Origin: a virus
Reading direction: 5' to 3' (one strand)
IMG/VR virus record: IMGVR_UViG_3300042291_001557
Location: 1 to 64,000 of that record
Length of the DNA: 64,000 nucleotides
Below the pieces are notes generated by a model. It was given only the letters and a program-made list of their open reading frames with translations, did no database searches and was not told the DNA's origin. Shown here one piece after another: positions 62,293-64,000 of the stretch. The translations under genes and the position numbers were made by a program. Positions within the stretch are counted from its first letter, which is position 1; each line of letters starts with the position of its first letter.

Positions 62293-63150
62293 TCAGAACG
62301 TAACCGTTCCTGTTCCTGCTGTAAAACTATAAACTTTATAACCTGCTGGAGTGGTTTTTGTGTAAGTTAAACCGGCACTGACAGAAGTCAAGTCAGCATA
62401 GGAGTTTGGGTAAGAAATAATAACAACCCCGCTACCACCAGCGCCACCTCCAGCAGTTTGAAAACCTGTATGTGGGTTTGATTCGCCACCTCCACCTCCA
62501 CCGCCGCCAAGGTTGGTCCCTCCGGCTGTAGGCATATCTGAGTAAGCGGTACCATTGCCCCCACCACCTGTACCGCCAAAGCCAAAAGTTGTATAACCGC
62601 CTGCACCGCCACCGCCAGCGTAAGTAATAGATGTTCCTGTAATGGAACTTGCAAGTCCGTTACCACCATTAAGAACTGAACCAGCAGCGCCTGCGCCACC
62701 GCCTCCACCACCACGGTTATTATGAATTCCTATTGCGCCGCTATTGCCTTGACCCACTGTTCCAGCCCCAGCATTTTGCTGAGAAGGCTGGTTGGTTCCA
62801 CCTCCACCTCCGCCTCCTGAACCACCGCCTGTTGCAACATCGTTTTGACCACCGCTACTACCGCCGCCGATAGAAGTAATGGAACTGAAAACAGAATTTT
62901 GACCAGCACCGGAAGCAGAATAACCACCAGCAGGCCATGAGCCCCCACCGATACCACCAGCACCGACAGTTACGGTAATTGGAACACCTGTGCTAACACT
63001 AAATCCTGTTGCGGTGCGGTATCCGCCTCCGCCTCCGCCTCCGCCTGCACCGCCAGATGCTCCTCCTCCTCCCGCTACAACAAGATATTCGACAGTAGAT
63101 GGAGGAATTCTTTTCATGACTCCGATTAGTCCAGAGATAACGCCAGCCAT
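62293..63150 (-). CDS. Glycine-rich tail fibre head / adhesin
   Basis: 285 residues. Glycine-rich loops (GGGGASGGAGGGGGGGGYR, then GGAGGYTTFGFGGTGGGG) surround short strand pairs such as VEYLVVAGGGGASGG and GVVIISYPNSY. This arrangement is typical of the Gly-rich receptor-binding proteins of phages with a beta core. It ends SFTAGTGTVTF. It starts overlapping the previous fibre (TAATG at 63150), suggesting it caps that fibre. Confidence 0.7.
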   Translation of the reverse strand: MAGVISGLIGVMKRIPPSTVEYLVVAGGGGASGGAGGGGGGGGYRTATGFSVSTGVPITVTVGAGGIGGGSWPAGGYSASGAGQNSVFSSITSIGGGSSGGQNDVATGGGSGGGGGGGTNQPSQQNAGAGTVGQGNSGAIGIHNNRGGGGGGAGAAGSVLNGGNGLASSITGTSITYAGGGGAGGYTTFGFGGTGGGGNGTAYSDMPTAGGTNLGGGGGGGGESNPHTGFQTAGGGAGGSGVVIISYPNSYADLTSVSAGLTYTKTTPAGYKVYSFTAGTGTVTF

Positions 63151-63998
63151 TAGGTCAACCCATTTCCGCTAATCATCCATGATGTTGAGGTTATTTTTAC
63201 AGCAGTTGCCATTCCAAAAGGAGCAAGAGTTCTAGAGCCAGTCGTTCCTGGGCCAGCAAGATACAGGTCGTCCGATGTGATTGCGATAGTTACCGTTGCA
63301 CCCGTGCCAGCAATAAATACAATAGTTGCGCCAATAGGCATAGCAACTGTTGCGTTGGCAGGGATAGTTACCGTACGGGTTGCAGTTGAGTAAATGTGTG
63401 TCCCAGCGTCGGCAGCAACGACCCCGTAAGCGCCTGTAGTAGTAGTGTTTTGTGGTAATCCCATATAACCAAAACCGCTAGTGCCAGTTGAAGTTGTTCC
63501 AGCGGCAGGACTGCCGGTAACCGTTCCGGTAAATATTGGGCTCGCTAAGTTGGCTTTTAAGTTATCTGCAGTTGTTACAAAAGCCGTTGTAGCAATGGCG
63601 GTTGTACTATCCGCAGCAGTCTGTGTGGTGGCGATTGTTCCGGTAGGGAGAGTCGGGGTGCCCGTAAAGGTCGGCGAGTCGGCCTTTGCCATAACATACC
63701 AAGCTCCACCATGGGCATAGTACATAAGACCCGTTGCGTTGACGTGGGCAACCATTCCGTGCCTAGTGCTAGCTATTGGCAGGTCCCCAAAGACGTCATA
63801 GACGTTCCATGCCAAATCAGCACTTGCTACTGTCCCAGAAGGGAGAACAACCGTGCCTGTAAAAGTTGGAGAGGCCAGTGGCGCTTTGGCGTCAATTTGT
63901 GTTTGGATTGAAGAAGTAACGCCATTTAGGTAGCCAATTTCGGTATCAGAAACATCAGCAACTCTTGCTTGAATCGTTGTCGTATCAACCGAAAGCAC
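63150..63998 (-). CDS. Tail fibre protein, likely partial at right edge
   Basis: At least 282 residues; the Met near the window edge is probably internal, because fibre repeats are already under way there (ADVSDTEIGYLNGVTSSIQTQIDAK). ASPTFTGTVVLPSGTVASADL and SPTFTGTPTLPTGTIATTQTAADSTTAIATTAFV repeats are standard for long fibre shafts. The C-terminus has a beta-rich SGFGYMGLPQNTTTTGAYGVVAADAGTHI domain seen in many fibres. It runs off the window. Confidence 0.7.
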   Translation of the reverse strand: MLSVDTTTIQARVADVSDTEIGYLNGVTSSIQTQIDAKAPLASPTFTGTVVLPSGTVASADLAWNVYDVFGDLPIASTRHGMVAHVNATGLMYYAHGGAWYVMAKADSPTFTGTPTLPTGTIATTQTAADSTTAIATTAFVTTADNLKANLASPIFTGTVTGSPAAGTTSTGTSGFGYMGLPQNTTTTGAYGVVAADAGTHIYSTATRTVTIPANATVAMPIGATIVFIAGTGATVTIAITSDDLYLAGPGTTGSRTLAPFGMATAVKITSTSWMISGNGLT

Positions 63999-64000
63999 AT

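Overview
The window is an internal stretch of a large double-stranded DNA phage genome: every gene that can be recognised is viral, and no bacterial chromosomal genes, tRNAs, rRNAs or integrase are seen. A tail sheath, tail tube, tape measure and complete baseplate set show a contractile-tailed (myovirus) phage. Genes are packed end to end with ATGA/TAATG overlaps and transcribed in long blocks. The small ferredoxin at 8652-8897 resembles actinobacterial 3Fe-4S ferredoxins, so an actinobacterial host, perhaps an aquatic one, is my best guess; this is inference. Several structural genes at the right (the 914-aa protein, the halogenases, the collagen-like proteins) recall genes of marine T4-like cyanophages.

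Layout. 1-4258 (leftward): prohead protease with a long C-terminal extension (runs off the left edge) and portal. 4489-8648 (rightward): large terminase, then a recombination set (Rad52-like annealing protein, PD-(D/E)XK nuclease, HNH nuclease). 8652-10713 (leftward): ferredoxin, an unknown protein and two likely virion proteins, with a bidirectional terminator at 10307-10347. 10714-11082: a structured non-coding gap with terminator-like hairpins. 11083-14772 (rightward): RuvC-like resolvase, ParB-like protein, small membrane protein, a 39-aa coiled coil, a PAPS-reductase-like protein and a second ParB-like protein. 14858-38417 (rightward): basic histone-H1-like protein, head-tail connectors, sheath, tube, tail assembly chaperone with a likely -1 frameshift, tape measure with a peptidase-like end, baseplate hub, spike and wedges, fibres, an FN3 protein and a Cys-rich mini-protein.

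38403-63998 (leftward): the most unusual part. Two paralogous cassettes of about eight genes stand in the same order (57401-50916 and 47933-40945). Each has a small FPNSP-motif protein, a beta-sandwich-like small protein, a 235-244 aa Gly-rich protein, a giant Gly-X-Y or His-rich adhesin-like protein, two small proteins, a 2-oxoglutarate/Fe(II) oxygenase, a flavin-dependent tryptophan-halogenase homologue and a 259-264 aa protein with a dUTPase-like C-terminal pattern. Next to the second cassette lie a third oxygenase and two glycosyltransferases. I infer a virus-encoded system that hydroxylates, halogenates and perhaps glycosylates its own repetitive adhesins, or else host surface molecules. 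The right end is a run of large tail-fibre proteins, the last of which runs off the window.
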